Source of the DNA: Rhizobium sp. BK602
GTDB taxonomy: Bacteria; Pseudomonadota; Alphaproteobacteria; Rhizobiales; Rhizobiaceae
Assembly: GCF_014195095.1 (NCBI RefSeq)
Contig: NZ_JACIBC010000006.1
Coordinates: 434,001-498,000 of the forward strand
Direction: 5' to 3'
DNA: 64,000 nt
The position numbers and the translations under genes were made by a program. The notes beneath the pieces are model-generated. The model saw only the letters and a program-made list of their open reading frames with translations. It searched no databases and was not told the origin of the DNA. Each line of letters opens with the position of its first letter. Position 1 is the stretch's first letter. Below are positions 52,485 to 61,087 of this stretch, in pieces.

Positions 52485-52898
52485 ATGAGCGTTTCATCGA
52501 AGCCCACCTGCCGCGTCGTGCGGCCCGGCGACACCTATGCCGGCAAGCAGGGCTTCAGCTATTTCGAGGGGATCGCCGCCGAGACAGTGGGCTCGACGGG
52601 TCTGTGCATGCATCTTCTGACCATCCCGCCCGGCGCCCGCGCCAAGGCGCATCTGCACGCCTCGCACGAGACGGCGATCTACGCGATTTCCGGCGAGACG
52701 CATTGCTGGTTCGGCGACCGGCTGGAGGAACATGTCATCGTCCGCGAGGGCGAGATGTTCTATATTCCGGCCGGCGTTCCACATCTTCCCGCCAATCTCA
52801 GCGACCGGCCGGCGACAGCCGTCATCGCCCGCACCGATCCGAACGAGCAGGAAAGCGTCGTCCTGCTGCCGGATCTGGAGCAATATGTGCCGCGTTGA
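52485..52898 (+). CDS. Cupin-domain protein
   Basis: 137 residues forming one cupin barrel. Metal ligands are likely in AKAHLHASHETAIYAISGET (His-His-Glu motif) and in AGVPHLPANLSDRP (the second His). It may be an isomerase or dioxygenase, or a binding protein; motifs do not decide. It is the only plus-strand gene among the pyrimidine genes and converges with hydA. Confidence 0.85.
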   Translation: MSVSSKPTCRVVRPGDTYAGKQGFSYFEGIAAETVGSTGLCMHLLTIPPGARAKAHLHASHETAIYAISGETHCWFGDRLEEHVIVREGEMFYIPAGVPHLPANLSDRPATAVIARTDPNEQESVVLLPDLEQYVPR

Positions 52899-52931
52899 GC
52901 GGCCGATGGGCCGAGGCGCTGGAGCCAAGCG

Positions 52932-54386
52932 TCATACCCCACTGGCGGGGATGCCGCTGCGCTGCACCTTGCGCGGCGCGGTGACCTCTTTCCAGGTCGA
53001 CAGCGCCCGGTTGGCGGCGGTGAAGGGCTCGCGCTTGACGAATTCGCCGTGGCCTTCCCTGGTCTTGATCGTGCCTTCCTCGATGGCGACGACGCCGCGT
53101 GTCAGCGTATAGCGCGGCAGGCCGGTCACTTCCTTGCCTTCGAAGACGTTGTAGTCGATCGCCGACTGCTGGGTCTTGGCGGCGATGGTCTTCGAACGCT
53201 TTGGGTCCCAGACGACGATATCGGCATCGGCGCCGACGAGGATCGCGCCCTTCTTCGGATAGACGTTGAGGATCTTGGCGATGTTGGTCGACGTCACCGC
53301 CACGAACTCGTTCATGGTCAGGCGGCCGGTATTGACGCCGTGGGTCCAGAGCATCGGCATGCGGTCTTCCAGGCCGCCGGTGCCGTTCGGGATCTTGGTG
53401 AAATCGCCGAGGCCGAAGCGCTTCTGCTCGGTCGTAAACGCGCAATGGTCGGTTGCGACCACTTGCAGCGAACCGGAGGCAAGGCCGGCCCAGAGGCTGT
53501 CCTGATGCTGCTTGTTGCGGAAGGGCGGCGACATGACGCGGCGGGCGGCATGGTCCCAATCCGGGTTGGCATATTCGCTCTCATCGAGCGTCAGGTGCTG
53601 GATCAGCGGCTCGCCATAGACGCGCATGCCCTTCTGGCGGGCGCGGCGGATGGCTTCATGCGCCTGTTCGCAGGAGGTATGGACGATGTAGACGGGCGAG
53701 CCGGCCATATCGGCGATCATGATGGCGCGGTTCGTCGCTTCGCCCTCGACTTCGGCGGGCCGGGAATAGGCATGTGCCTCCGGGCCATTATTGCCTTCGG
53801 CGAGCAGCTTCGCCTGCATCTGCGCGACCACGTCGCCGTTCTCGGCGTGAACCAGCGGCAGCGCGCCCAACTCGGCGCAGCGCTGGAAGGAGGAGAACAT
53901 CTCGTCGTCATCCACCATCAGCGCGCCCTTATAGGCCATGAAGTGCTTGAAGGTGTTGATGCCCTTGTCGCGGACGATGGCCTCCATCTCGTTGAAGACC
54001 TGCTCGCCCCACCAGGTGATCGCCATGTGGAAGGAGTAATCGCAGTTCGCCCGCGTCGACTTGTTGTCCCACATGGTCAGCGCCTCGAGCAGTGACTGGC
54101 CGGGCGAGGGCAGCGCGAAATCCACCACCATCGTCGTGCCGCCGGCCAGCGCCGCCCGCGTGCCGCTCTCGAAATCGTCGGAGGAATAGGTGCCCATGAA
54201 GGGCATTTCGAGATGGGTATGCGGATCGATGCCGCCGGGCATGACATAACACCCGGAGGCATCGAGTACTTCCTTGCCCGAGAGATTCGGCCCGATTTCG
54301 ACGATCTTCCCGCCTTCGATCTTGACATCGGCCTTGTAGGTCAGGTCGGCGGTGACGATGGTTCCACCCTTGATGACTGTGCTCAT
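52932..54386 (-). CDS. hydA: Dihydropyrimidinase (D-hydantoinase)
   Basis: Opens dihydrouracil or dihydrothymine to N-carbamoyl-beta-amino acids, the second step of reductive pyrimidine breakdown. 484 residues, normal length. The di-zinc site is in GGIDPHTHLEMPFMG. The carbamylated Lys is in TFKHFMAYKGALMVDDD. VVATDHCAFTTEQKRFG holds the catalytic Asp region. I take the ATG at 54386; a longer frame overlaps the upstream gene and is not coding. It follows the ureidopropionase gene by 49 bases, in the same operon. Confidence 0.93.
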   Translation of the reverse strand: MSTVIKGGTIVTADLTYKADVKIEGGKIVEIGPNLSGKEVLDASGCYVMPGGIDPHTHLEMPFMGTYSSDDFESGTRAALAGGTTMVVDFALPSPGQSLLEALTMWDNKSTRANCDYSFHMAITWWGEQVFNEMEAIVRDKGINTFKHFMAYKGALMVDDDEMFSSFQRCAELGALPLVHAENGDVVAQMQAKLLAEGNNGPEAHAYSRPAEVEGEATNRAIMIADMAGSPVYIVHTSCEQAHEAIRRARQKGMRVYGEPLIQHLTLDESEYANPDWDHAARRVMSPPFRNKQHQDSLWAGLASGSLQVVATDHCAFTTEQKRFGLGDFTKIPNGTGGLEDRMPMLWTHGVNTGRLTMNEFVAVTSTNIAKILNVYPKKGAILVGADADIVVWDPKRSKTIAAKTQQSAIDYNVFEGKEVTGLPRYTLTRGVVAIEEGTIKTREGHGEFVKREPFTAANRALSTWKEVTAPRKVQRSGIPASGV

Positions 54387-54435
54387 GGTGTCTGTTCCCG
54401 ATATTTGAAATTCTGGTTCTCGGCAAAGACTGGCA

Positions 54436-55665
54436 TCACGCCACGATCTCCGCCGTCTCGACGACCGCGTGGAACAGCACATCCGCGCCGGCGGCCGCCC
54501 ATTCCTTGGAAATCTCCTCGGCCTCGTTGTGCGACAGGCCGCCGACGCAGGGGCACATGACCATGGTGGCGGGCGCCACCTTGGCGGCCCAGCAGGCGTC
54601 GTGGCCGGCACCGGAGATGATGTTCATGTGGCTGTAGCCGAGCTTCTCGGCGGCGTTGCGCACGGATGTGACGAGCTTCGGGTCGAAGGTTACAGGCTCG
54701 AAATGACCGATGGCCTCGACGGAGCAGCCGACGCCGAGGGCATCGCAGATCTTGGGCGCTTCGGCCTCGATCTTGGCGCGCATGCGATCGAGCTTCGCCT
54801 TGTCGGGCGAGCGGATGTCGACGGTGAAGACCACCTTGCCGGGCAGCACATTGCGTGAGTTCGGCGAGAAGAACACCTGGCCGACGCCGCCGACGGCGCC
54901 CGGCTGGTTCTCCATGGCGACGTCCTGCACCATTTCGATGATCCGCGACATGGCGAGCCCGGCATTGACGCGCATGTTCATCGGCGTCGAGCCGGTATGC
55001 GCTTCCTTGCCGGTCAGCGTGAATTCCAGCCACCACAGGCCCTGACAGTGCGTAACGACGCCGATGGTCTTGTCTTCGGCCTCGAGGATCGGGCCCTGTT
55101 CGATGTGATATTCGAAATAGGCATGCATCTTGCGGGCGCCGACCTCTTCGTCGCCGAGCCAGCCGATGCGCTTCAGCTCCTCGCCGTAGGTTTTACCCTC
55201 CGGGTCCTTGCGGCCATAGGCGTAGTCCAGCGTATGCACGCCGGCGAAGACGCCGGAAGCGAGCATGGCGGGGGCGAATCGCGCACCTTCTTCATTGGCC
55301 CAGTTGGTGACCACGATAGGATGCTTTGTCTTGATGCCGAGGTCGTTCATCGTGCGCACGACTTCCAGCGCGCCGAGCACGCCGAGTACGCCGTCATACT
55401 TGCCGCCGGTCGGCTGGGTGTCGAGATGCGAGCCGACATAGATGGGCAGTGCGTCCGGGTCGGTGCCGGCGCGTGTCGCGAACATCGTGCCCATCCTGTC
55501 GACGCCGACTGTCATGCCGGCGTCCTCGCACCATGTCCTGAAAAGGCTGCGGCCCTCGGCGTCGGCGTCCGTCAACGTCTGACGGTTGTTGCCGCCGGCA
55601 ATGCCGGGGCCGATTTTCGCCATGTCCATCAACGCGTCCCAAAGGCGATCGCCGTTGATACGCAT
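54436..55665 (-). CDS. Zn-dependent amidohydrolase, probable beta-ureidopropionase
   Basis: M20-family hydrolase of 409 residues that removes the carbamoyl group, giving beta-alanine (or 3-aminoisobutyrate), CO2 and ammonia. Metal-binding words are VGSHLDTQPTGGKYDGVLG, TNWANEEGARFAP and IISGAGHDACWAA. The dimer and substrate region has FEYHIEQGPILEAEDKTIG. I take the ATG at 55665, with AGGAG six bases before it, over upstream codons. Allantoate amidohydrolase and L-carbamoylase are close relatives, but the hydA neighbour favours ureidopropionase. Confidence 0.9.
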   Translation of the reverse strand: MRINGDRLWDALMDMAKIGPGIAGGNNRQTLTDADAEGRSLFRTWCEDAGMTVGVDRMGTMFATRAGTDPDALPIYVGSHLDTQPTGGKYDGVLGVLGALEVVRTMNDLGIKTKHPIVVTNWANEEGARFAPAMLASGVFAGVHTLDYAYGRKDPEGKTYGEELKRIGWLGDEEVGARKMHAYFEYHIEQGPILEAEDKTIGVVTHCQGLWWLEFTLTGKEAHTGSTPMNMRVNAGLAMSRIIEMVQDVAMENQPGAVGGVGQVFFSPNSRNVLPGKVVFTVDIRSPDKAKLDRMRAKIEAEAPKICDALGVGCSVEAIGHFEPVTFDPKLVTSVRNAAEKLGYSHMNIISGAGHDACWAAKVAPATMVMCPCVGGLSHNEAEEISKEWAAAGADVLFHAVVETAEIVA

Positions 55666-55989
55666 GTTTTCTCCTGGCGCTGCCACCATGATGCAATCCT
55701 CACCTGTTTCTGCCGGGTCATGCAAAGCGCATGCCCAATTGTTCCCGTTGGTCGCCTCCGGAGCGTTTGCTTGTTTTTCTCGCCCCGGAAAATCGCCGGT
55801 TGCCTTTGCGGGACATCTGACGGATATTTGACCGATTGGTAAACATTACAACTTCCGTGGCGACGCTCAAGACGAAAAGCACGAAAATTCCCGATAAAAT
55901 TTCAGGCAGTTGCCCAAATTTACAGCGTGGGCAGGGTGCGATGAGAGATTGGCCGAAAGGCTTGGATTTCAAGGAGAAACAGAGCAGAC
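55666..55989. promoter_or_regulatory. Divergent ureidopropionase / rutR-like promoter region
   Basis: 324 bases holding promoters for both directions and a RutR-like operator at 55828-55843. CAAGGAGAAA is the Shine-Dalgarno of the TetR gene. Nothing else stands out. Confidence 0.55.
55828..55843. promoter_or_regulatory. RutR-like operator
   Basis: TTGACCGATTGGTAAA matches the E. coli RutR consensus TTGACCANNTGGTCAA at 12 of 14 fixed positions. Confidence 0.65.
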
Positions 55990-56634
55990 ATGGCCATTCC
56001 GAGAGCTGCCAGGACACAGCGCCGTACCCGCATCCAGGAAGAAAAAGAAGAGGTGATACTCGAGGCCGCGCTGGACGTCTTTTCCGTCCATGGCTTTCGC
56101 GGCTCCACGATCGACCAGATCGCCGAAGTCGCCGGCATGTCCAAGCCCAATCTGCTCTACTATTTCCGCACCAAGGAAGCCATGCATCGGGCGCTGATCG
56201 ACCGGGTACTGTTCACCTGGCTCGAACCGCTGCGCGCCTTCGATGCCAATGGCAACCCTGAAAGCGAGATCCGCTCCTATATCCGCCGCAAGCTCGAAAT
56301 GGCCCGCGATTTCCCGCGCGAAAGCCGCCTATTCGCCAATGAGATGCTGCAGGGGGCGCCGCATGTCGAGGACGAACTCCGGGGCCCGCTGAAGAGCCTG
56401 GTCGACGAGAAGGCGGAGGTCATCCGCAGCTGGGCCAAGGTTGGCAAGATCGCCAAATGCGATCCCTACCACCTGATCTTCTCGATCTGGTCGACCACGC
56501 AGCATTATGCGGACTTCGATGTGCAGGTGCGTGCCGTGCTCGGGCAGGAACATTCGGGCGAGGGGCGCTTCGAGGATGCGGCGCGCTATCTGGAAAAGCT
56601 CTTCGTCGACGGGCTTGGTATCCGCCGGTCGTAA
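55990..56634 (+). CDS. rutR: TetR-family regulator, RutR-like
   Basis: 214 residues. The N-terminal helix-turn-helix is ILEAALDVFSVHGFRGSTID, then QIAEVAGMSKPNLLYYFRTK. The C-terminal domain (SRLFANEMLQGAPHVEDELR, IKKCDPYHLIF-type region) matches RutR, which senses uracil and thymine. It is divergent from the ureidopropionase gene, with a RutR-like operator between them. It probably controls the pyrimidine genes and itself. Confidence 0.87.
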   Translation: MAIPRAARTQRRTRIQEEKEEVILEAALDVFSVHGFRGSTIDQIAEVAGMSKPNLLYYFRTKEAMHRALIDRVLFTWLEPLRAFDANGNPESEIRSYIRRKLEMARDFPRESRLFANEMLQGAPHVEDELRGPLKSLVDEKAEVIRSWAKVGKIAKCDPYHLIFSIWSTTQHYADFDVQVRAVLGQEHSGEGRFEDAARYLEKLFVDGLGIRRS

Positions 56635-56670
56635 CCCGGTATTTTGTCGTCGTTGCAGGCTATGAGATGT

Positions 56671-56706
56671 CTTTCGCATCCATGCCGTCAAGCATGGATG
56701 CGAAAG
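56671..56706. terminator. Perfect hairpin between rutR and preA
   Basis: CTTTCGCATCCATG/CATGGATGCGAAAG (56671-56684 and 56693-56706) is a perfect 14-bp stem with an 8-base loop. It lies between two convergent genes. It lacks a T tract but probably marks the transcript ends. Confidence 0.5.
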
Positions 56707-56731
56707 CTGAGCGATGGCGAATGATCCCGGA

Positions 56732-58045
56732 TTACTCTGCCGCCTGCCGCGCCATCGGATTGTTCGGATGGGTCGTCCAGTTGGCGTAGTTCGGGTCGAC
56801 GATCTTGCCGGTGCGCTTGTCGAGACTGCCGGCCGGCAGTTCTTCCATGGTGATGCAGTTCTCGACGGGACAGACGTTGACGCAGAGATTGCAGCCGACG
56901 CATTCCTCTTCCATCACCTCGAAGCGCCTGACGCCATCGACGAAATTGGTGATCGCCTGGTGCGAGGTGTCCTCGCAGGCGATATGACAGCGGCCGCACT
57001 TGATGCAGGCATCCTGGTCGATCTTGGCCTTGGCGATATAGTTGAGGTTGAGGTACTGCCAGTCGGAGACGTTCGGCACGGCGCGACCGGTGACGTCGTC
57101 CAGGCTGCGGTGCCCCTTCTCGTCCATCCAGTCGGACAGGCCCGTGATCATTTCCTGAACGATCTTGAAGCCGTAGGTCATGGCGGCGGTGCAGACCTGC
57201 ACGTTGCCGGCGCCGAGAGCCAGGAATTCGGCCGCGTCACGCCAGGTGGTGATGCCGCCGATGCCGGAGATCGGCAGGCCGTAGGTGTCGGGATCGCGGG
57301 CGATCTCGGCGACCATGTTGAGCGCGATCGGCTTGACCGCCGGGCCGCAATAGCCGCCGTGGCTGCCCTTGCCGCCGACCGTCGGGTTCGGCGCGAAATT
57401 GTCGAGATCGACTGACACGATCGAGTTGATCGTATTGATCAGCGACACAGCGTCGGTGCCGCCGGCCTTGGCGGCGCGGGCGGGCTTGCGGATGTCGGTG
57501 ATATTCGGCGTCAGCTTGGTGATGACGGGCATGCGCGTGTACTGCTTGCACCAGCGCACCACCATTTCGATATATTCCGGCACCTGTCCAACCGCGGAGC
57601 CCATGCCGCGCTCGGACATACCGTGCGGACAGCCGAAGTTGAGCTCGATACCGTCGGCGCCGGTCTCCTCGACCAACGGCAGGATGGCCTTCCAGGCCTG
57701 TTCCTCGCAAGGCACCATGATCGAGGCGATCAAGGCGCGATCCGGCCAGTTCATCTTCACCTGCTTCATTTCGCGCAGATTGGTGTAGAGGTCGCGGTCG
57801 GTGATCAGCTCGATATTGTTCAAGCCGAGCAGGCGGCGGTCGGCGCCCCAGATCGCGCCGTAGCGCGGGCCGTTGACGTTGACGACCGGCGGCCCTTCCT
57901 CACCGAGCGTCTTCCAGACCACGCCGCCCCAGCCCGCCTTGAAGGCGCGCTCGACATTGTAGGCCTTGTCGGTCGGCGGCGCGGAGGCCAGCCAGAACGG
58001 GTTCGGGGATTTGATGCCGACGAAATTATTGCGGAGATCAGCCAT
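56732..58045 (-). CDS. preA: Dihydropyrimidine dehydrogenase, catalytic subunit PreA
   Basis: Reduces uracil and thymine to their dihydro forms, the first step of the pathway. 437 residues: an FMN-binding dihydroorotate dehydrogenase-like barrel (about 1-320, with GIKSPNPFWLASAPPTD and ELNFGCPHGMSERGMGSAVG, including the catalytic Cys), then a C-terminal ferredoxin domain with two 4Fe-4S motifs, CIKCGRCHIACEDTSH and CVGCNLCVNVCPVENC. I take the ATG at 58045, with AAGGGAGAA upstream. It is transcribed 13 bases after preT. Confidence 0.94.
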   Translation of the reverse strand: MADLRNNFVGIKSPNPFWLASAPPTDKAYNVERAFKAGWGGVVWKTLGEEGPPVVNVNGPRYGAIWGADRRLLGLNNIELITDRDLYTNLREMKQVKMNWPDRALIASIMVPCEEQAWKAILPLVEETGADGIELNFGCPHGMSERGMGSAVGQVPEYIEMVVRWCKQYTRMPVITKLTPNITDIRKPARAAKAGGTDAVSLINTINSIVSVDLDNFAPNPTVGGKGSHGGYCGPAVKPIALNMVAEIARDPDTYGLPISGIGGITTWRDAAEFLALGAGNVQVCTAAMTYGFKIVQEMITGLSDWMDEKGHRSLDDVTGRAVPNVSDWQYLNLNYIAKAKIDQDACIKCGRCHIACEDTSHQAITNFVDGVRRFEVMEEECVGCNLCVNVCPVENCITMEELPAGSLDKRTGKIVDPNYANWTTHPNNPMARQAAE

Positions 58046-58058
58046 ATCAATTCTCCCT

Positions 58059-59420
58059 TCAGGCGACGGCAGCAGCCGGCTGCGCGGCAAAGCCAAGCGC
58101 ACGATTGATGGATTCGGCCGCGTCGCGACCCTGTGCCACGGCCGAGACCGTCAGGTCGTCGCCGCCGAGCACGCAGTCGCCGCCGGCCCAGACGCCCTCG
58201 AGCGAGGTGCGGCCTTCGCCGTCGATGGCGATGCGGCCGGCTTCCATGCGCAATGCGCCGAGGCCGGAGGCTTCGAAGGTCTGGCCGATCGCCTTGAAGA
58301 CCTGGTCGGCGGCGATGACGCCGACATCGCCCGTGCCGGTGAGCTTGCCGTCGCGCAGCTCGGTATATTCGACCTCGATGCCGGCAACCTTGCCGTCCTT
58401 GTCGAGGATGCGCTTCGGCGCCAGCCAATGCCGGATCATGACGCCCTTGGAGGCGGCGAGATCCTGCTCGTACTCGGACGCATTCATGTGTTCCTTGCCG
58501 CGGCGATAACAGATCGTCACCTCCTCGGCGCCGAGGAGCTTCGCCTGCACGGCGGCGTCGATGGCGGTCATGCCGCCGCCGAGAACAACGACACGGCGGC
58601 CGATGGCGATATCGGCCTTGTCGCTCGCCTGGCGCAGTTCGGCGATATAGGCAACGGCGTCGGCGACGCCATCGAGATCCTCGCCTTCGGCGCGCAGCGC
58701 GTTGACGCCGGCAAGGCCGAGGCCGAGGAAGACGGCATCATATTGCTGGGAGAGATCGGCAAGGCTGAAATCGCGGCCGAGCGCTTGCCCGTTCTTGACC
58801 TCGATGCCGCCGATGGAGAGCACGTAGTCGACTTCCTTCTGTGCGAAGCCGTCGACCGCCTTGTAGGTGGCGATGCCGTATTCGTTGAGGCCGCCGGCCT
58901 TCTCGCGGGCGTCGAAGATCACGACCTCATGACCCTTGACGGCAAGGCGATGGGCGCAGGCAAGGCCGGCTGGGCCGGCGCCGATGACGGCGATCTTCTT
59001 GCCGGTGGAGGCGGCGCGGGCATAGAACTGCTTGTTCTCGGCCATCGCTATGTCGGTCGCGTAGCGCTGCAGGCGGCCGATTTCCACGGGGCGCTCTTCG
59101 GCGGTGTTGCGCACGCAATCCTGCTCGCAGAGCTGTTCGGTGGGACAGACGCGGGCGCACATGCCGCCGAGGATGTTCTGGTCGAAGATCGTCTTGGCCG
59201 AGCCGATCGGGTTGCCGGTCGAGATCTGGCGGATGAACATCGGAATGTCGATGGAGGTGGGACAGGCCGTCATGCACGGCGCGTCGTAGCAGAAATAACA
59301 GCGGTCGGCTGCGACCAGCGCCTCATGATCGTTCAGGCGCGGGTGAAGATCGGAAAAGTTTGCATCATATTCGGCAGGCGTCAGCCTGCCCTTATGAATC
59401 CCAGTTTCCAGTCGTCCCAT
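58059..59420 (-). CDS. preT: Dihydropyrimidine dehydrogenase, NAD(P)H subunit PreT
   Basis: 453 residues. The N-terminal Fe-S domain has CYFCYDAPCMTACPTSIDIP and CARVCPTEQLCEQDCVRN. The FAD-binding motif is AVIGAGPAGLACAHRLAVKG and the NAD(P)-binding motif VVLGGGMTAIDAAVQAKLLG. It passes electrons from NAD(P)H to PreA. GAGGGAA precedes the ATG. It is the first gene of preTA, and a RutR-like site lies about 60 bases upstream. Confidence 0.94.
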   Translation of the reverse strand: MGRLETGIHKGRLTPAEYDANFSDLHPRLNDHEALVAADRCYFCYDAPCMTACPTSIDIPMFIRQISTGNPIGSAKTIFDQNILGGMCARVCPTEQLCEQDCVRNTAEERPVEIGRLQRYATDIAMAENKQFYARAASTGKKIAVIGAGPAGLACAHRLAVKGHEVVIFDAREKAGGLNEYGIATYKAVDGFAQKEVDYVLSIGGIEVKNGQALGRDFSLADLSQQYDAVFLGLGLAGVNALRAEGEDLDGVADAVAYIAELRQASDKADIAIGRRVVVLGGGMTAIDAAVQAKLLGAEEVTICYRRGKEHMNASEYEQDLAASKGVMIRHWLAPKRILDKDGKVAGIEVEYTELRDGKLTGTGDVGVIAADQVFKAIGQTFEASGLGALRMEAGRIAIDGEGRTSLEGVWAGGDCVLGGDDLTVSAVAQGRDAAESINRALGFAAQPAAAVA

Positions 59421-59479
59421 TGAAGTTCCCTCTTATAGTAAACGGCTAGTGATACGAACGGTAACTCAGGATAAAAAAT

Positions 59480-59495
59480 TTATCAAACGGTAAAA
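59480..59495. promoter_or_regulatory. Second RutR-like site, upstream of preT
   Basis: On the minus strand TTTACCGTTTGATAAA matches the RutR consensus at 10 of 14 fixed positions. Confidence 0.4.
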
Positions 59496-59730
59496 TTTTT
59501 GGATTTTTGGAGAGGTCGCGGCGAGTGGGGCTAGTGACCGCCATAACTCCCGGCTTGTCGGTATTTGTTTTGTAATTATCTGTTTTTAAACGAATTTTTC
59601 GCCAAGCTTTTACTGCTGAAGCGAGGCTTTCCGGAGAGGATTGAATTCTTCATGGCGATGGGCTGGGCCGGTTGCTTCCCGCATTGAAGGCATATGGCGA
59701 CGAAAAAATCGGAAATTTTTTGAAAAACAT
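59496..59730. other. Intergenic region upstream of preT and the sRNA
   Basis: AT-rich stretch. I see no gene in it. It may carry the preT promoter elements. Confidence 0.35.
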
Positions 59731-59755
59731 GGAACCAAGGCCCGGCCCCGCCGTT
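59731..59755 (+). promoter_or_regulatory. General-stress (EcfG) promoter of the candidate sRNA
   Basis: GGAAC (59731-59735), 16 bases, CGTT (59752-59755): an exact match to the alphaproteobacterial EcfG promoter pattern. Confidence 0.65.
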
Positions 59756-59761
59756 TAGACA

Positions 59762-59884
59762 GTGCTTGATGATGAGCGCATCAATCGATGCACGCCCCCA
59801 ACATCGTCATCGGGCATCTACTCACGGTCCCCTCCCGATGAGTGAAAAGCAGCCAGTGCGCCGCCCTCGCACTGGCTGTTTTCG
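59762..59884 (+). ncRNA. Candidate stress-induced small RNA
   Basis: About 120 bases from the expected start after the EcfG promoter to a terminator. Three stem-loops precede the terminator. The first is TTGATG/CATCAA (59766-59771, 59779-59784). The second is CGATG/CATCG (59786-59790, 59802-59806), with the C-rich loop CACGCCCCCAA. The third is TCATCGGG/CCCGATGA (59807-59814, 59834-59841), enclosing CGGTCCCCT. No convincing protein is encoded. Caulobacter GsrN is a precedent for a general-stress sRNA with a C-rich loop; homology is not claimed. Confidence 0.6.
59850..59884. terminator. Bidirectional terminator of the sRNA and the HWE kinase
   Basis: The perfect 11-bp stem CAGCCAGTGCG/CGCACTGGCTG (59850-59860 and 59868-59878) is followed by TTTTCG on the plus strand and by CTTTTC on the minus strand. 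Confidence 0.85.
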
Positions 59885-59908
59885 TTGTGCGGCATTCATC
59901 GCACGGTA

Positions 59909-60919
59909 TCAGCGGCGTCTCAGGATTTCGTATTCGGTCTCGGGAATCGTCAGGCGATAGGCGATGCTGTCGTCGCCGATGGTAAAGTCGGCGCGGCCGT
60001 TCATCGAACTCGGCACCACGCGTTCGAGCACGGTGCGGCTGAAGCTGTTATCCTCGAATTCGTGATCGGCGGGGAAGAAGAAGCGCTCCGACCAGGCAAC
60101 CTCGATAGCCTTCCTGCCGTCGAGTTCGGCTTCCTTGCAGTTCAGCGTGATGCTGGTGGCGCCGGCGGATATGGCGCCGTGCGAGGCGGAATTGACGATG
60201 AGTTCATGCAGCGCGAGGCCGAGATGCACGGCGGCATTCGGCGTCAGATGGGCGTTGATGCCATAGATCGGCATCGGCACGCCGGCATCGGGCCAGTAGG
60301 GGGCGAACTGCTTTTCGGCGAGTTCGAACAGGTAGGCGCCGCGCCAGCTGGAATCGGTGATCAGATCCTGCGAGTTCGACAGGGATTGCAGGCGACCGCG
60401 GAACTTGATCAGGAAATTGTCGATCGACAGCGTATGGCGAGCCGTTTGCGTGGCGATGCCCTGGATGATCGCCAGCAGGTTCTTGGAGCGATGCGACAGC
60501 TCGCGCAACAGCGACTTCAGAACCTTTTCGCGGTGGCGGGTCTCGGTGATCTCGGAGATGACGGAGAGCAGGCCGTGCGGTTTGCGTCCGCCGATGCGCT
60601 CGATCTTCAACTCGTAGATGCGCACGCCGTCGCCGGTTGGAAGTTCCACCTCGGCGCTGGCCGGCTTGCCGCTTTCCAGCACGCCGCGCTTCAATTGCAG
60701 CAGATGCTCGCCATCCTTCTGGCCGAAGAGCTGGATATCGGTGCCGCCGATGAGAAGGGATGGCTTCAGGTGGTCGGGCAGGTTTTCGGCATAGCGGATT
60801 GCAAGGCTCGGATCCTGAAAGAGAATCGATACGCCGGCGCTGCCGAGCGCCCGCTCCATCATAGCGGCCTTGCCTTCGAAACTCAAAGGCGCGCCGGGTA
60901 ATGGTTCAGTCGTATTCAC
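59909..60919 (-). CDS. HWE/HisKA2-type sensor histidine kinase of the general stress locus
   Basis: About 336 residues from a GTG at 60919, with AAGG seven bases upstream; a GTG at 60934 gives five more residues. A PAS-like domain (about residues 20-125) precedes the H-box LLRELSHRSKNLLAIIQGIA, with the phosphorylated His in SHRSKN. The N-box is LGLALHELIVNSASHGA. No membrane segment is present, so sensing is cytoplasmic. Kinases of this type phosphorylate PhyR, and the phyR gene lies directly upstream on the same strand. An exact EcfG promoter precedes it, which implies positive feedback. Confidence 0.88.
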   Translation of the reverse strand: MNTTEPLPGAPLSFEGKAAMMERALGSAGVSILFQDPSLAIRYAENLPDHLKPSLLIGGTDIQLFGQKDGEHLLQLKRGVLESGKPASAEVELPTGDGVRIYELKIERIGGRKPHGLLSVISEITETRHREKVLKSLLRELSHRSKNLLAIIQGIATQTARHTLSIDNFLIKFRGRLQSLSNSQDLITDSSWRGAYLFELAEKQFAPYWPDAGVPMPIYGINAHLTPNAAVHLGLALHELIVNSASHGAISAGATSITLNCKEAELDGRKAIEVAWSERFFFPADHEFEDNSFSRTVLERVVPSSMNGRADFTIGDDSIAYRLTIPETEYEILRRR

Positions 60920-61041
60920 CGGCTTGCCTTTCACTCGAATTTCGAGACGCCCGCCGAAAGGGCGTTCTCAACCGGAAGAACTCGGTCCGGTTCATATAGT
61001 TACTTGCGATAACAGTCGGTAAAGCGTCCCTGCGCAGCCGG

Positions 61042-61066
61042 AACGCTCGGTTGCGATTTTTGTTCC
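61042..61066 (-). promoter_or_regulatory. EcfG promoter of the HWE kinase
   Basis: On the minus strand GGAAC (61066-61062), 16 bases, CGTT (61045-61042): an exact match. Confidence 0.65.
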
Positions 61067-61087
61067 GAGACGGAGTGCCAAATGGGC

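Noticed and set aside
59766..59960. Small plus-strand frame starting in the sRNA
   Set aside because: It runs through a perfect terminator into the antisense of the kinase gene. The stem-loop structure explains the DNA better than a protein.
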